A DNA stretch of 5,771 nucleotides, taken from contig JAGTQO010000087.1 of assembly GCA_018396565.1 (NCBI GenBank), positions 1 through 5,771 of the forward strand. The letters are read 5' to 3'. Below are positions 5,448 through 5,771 of the stretch, one piece after another (positions within the stretch are counted from its first letter, which is position 1; each line of letters opens with the position of its first letter). A program made the translations under genes and the position numbers. The stretch comes from Candidatus Bathyarchaeota archaeon. GTDB taxonomy: Archaea > Thermoproteota > Bathyarchaeia > 40CM-2-53-6 > RBG-13-38-9. The notes beneath the pieces are model-generated. The model was not told the origin of the DNA. It searched no databases and saw only the letters and a program-made list of their open reading frames with translations.

Positions 5448-5591
5448 TGGCGGGCTGAAAGTATGAAAGGAATATTTCTTTAAACACTCACGGAAATGCG
5501 CCCATATTGATGCAGGTTGCATATCATGTGCTTTGCTGTCGGAAAATTGTCTTGAATGGTTTGTGGCTTGCTTATGCTACATGTTTCTAGG

Positions 5592-5597
5592 AAAAAA
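5592..5597 (-). terminator. T-tract terminator of the surface-protein gene
   Basis: Six T in a row on the minus strand, about 20 bases after the TGA stop at 5618-5616. Runs of T without a hairpin are the usual intrinsic termination signal in archaea. Confidence 0.6.
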
Positions 5598-5615
5598 GGT
5601 TAAGGGTAAGGGTCT

Positions 5616-5771
5616 TCAGTCTTCGCGTTTCCTTCTTACCGCTATGATGGCGGTGACGACTCCGACGAGCCCAACCAAAGCCAAGTACGGGGTCAGGAGT
5701 TCAAGCTTGTTCACAGGCACCAAGACACCGCCGACAGGCCTAGGTGTTGGGGTAGGTGTTGACCAGTCTAC
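5616..5771 (-). CDS. C-terminal end of a membrane-anchored surface/secreted protein (cut by right edge)
   Basis: The last 51 residues of a protein whose start lies beyond the window. It has a Thr/Pro stalk (STPTPTPRP, 4-12), then a GG-containing segment VGGVLVPVNKLELL (13-26), one transmembrane helix at about 27-45 (PYLALVGLVGVVTAIIAV), and a short basic tail RRKRED. The layout, extracellular stalk then helix then positive cytoplasmic end, is that of an archaeal cell-surface or S-layer-associated protein anchored at its C-terminus. From memory, similar PV-(N/D)-K-x-x-LL-x-P-Y tails recur in Bathyarchaeia proteins; I could not check this. What the outer domain does cannot be known from this piece. 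Confidence 0.78.
   Translation of the reverse strand, partial: VDWSTPTPTPRPVGGVLVPVNKLELLTPYLALVGLVGVVTAIIAVRRKRED

Larger units (their letters stand above)
4975..5615. other. Gap of about 640 bases without a recognisable gene
   Basis: Between the thioesterase start and the end of the surface-protein gene I recognise no protein family, tRNA, rRNA or CRISPR repeat. It holds the thioesterase promoter, two short plus-strand open frames in the same reading frame (5076-5255 and 5271-5447, entered separately), a near-palindrome AAAGGAATATTTCTTT (5466-5481) and the T-tract terminator of the right-hand gene. A minus-strand frame at 5298-5522 overlaps the second small frame and has no family features. 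Confidence 0.5.

Noticed and set aside
5298..5522. Minus-strand open frame of 74 codons
   Set aside because: It shows no family features and no promoter or ribosome site, and it overlaps a more protein-like plus-strand frame; either or both may be chance.
5597..5613. Telomere-like AAGGGT repeats (TTAAGGGTAAGGGT)
   Set aside because: Only two short units next to a gene end; more simply part of the terminator region.
1..5771. CRISPR array, insertion sequence, transposase, toxin-antitoxin pair, tRNA or rRNA genes
   Set aside because: I looked on both strands and found no regularly spaced repeats, terminal inverted repeats, transposase motifs or cloverleaf-compatible segments.

Overview
The window looks like a stretch of an archaeal chromosome, most likely from a Bathyarchaeia-type or related TACK lineage. 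The evidence is TATA-like boxes 20-35 bases ahead of several starts, T-tract rather than hairpin termination, heavy AGA/AGG use for arginine, a split (two-gene) B12-dependent acyl-CoA mutase of the archaeal type, and a surface-protein tail (S/T-P stalk, one membrane anchor, short basic end) of a kind common in these archaea. The lineage is an inference; there is no rRNA or other marker gene here.

Layout from left to right: (1) positions 1-268, minus strand, the N-terminal part of an APC-family amino acid/polyamine permease that runs off the left edge; (2) 269-506, an AT-rich gap between two divergent genes with TATA-like boxes and short palindromes; (3) 507-1274, plus strand, a MeaB/ArgK-type G-protein chaperone with a short C-terminus; (4) 1301-1726 and 1741-3408, minus strand, the B12-binding and catalytic subunits of an acyl-CoA mutase, in one operon transcribed catalytic subunit first; (5) 3409-3600, a divergent promoter region; (6) 3601-4455, plus strand, a ten-helix EamA/DMT transporter; (7) 4456-4560, a convergent gap with an imperfect tandem repeat; (8) 4561-4974, minus strand, a PaaI-type hotdog thioesterase; (9) 4975-5615, a gap of about 640 bases with no convincing gene but two short open frames on the plus strand; (10) 5616-5771, minus strand, the C-terminal end of a membrane-anchored surface protein, cut by the right edge.

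The core is a B12-dependent carbon-skeleton mutase with its own GTPase chaperone: MeaB proteins gate delivery of adenosylcobalamin to the mutase and protect it during turnover. The mutase would normally be called methylmalonyl-CoA mutase, and the fold, CoA-binding residues and B12-binding motif are intact. However, both residues that recognise the methylmalonyl/succinyl carboxylate (Tyr89 and Arg207 in the Propionibacterium enzyme) are replaced, by Leu89 and Gly207, and the loop after residue 207 is one residue shorter. This points to another acyl-CoA substrate and is the most interesting observation here. The nearby thioesterase also acts on acyl-CoAs but lacks the usual HGG histidine; a functional link is possible but not shown. 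Three likely starts differ from the longest open frames: the ATGs at 1726 (minus) and 3601 (plus) are supported by strong Shine-Dalgarno sequences, and the ATG at 3408 (minus) by TATA spacing.
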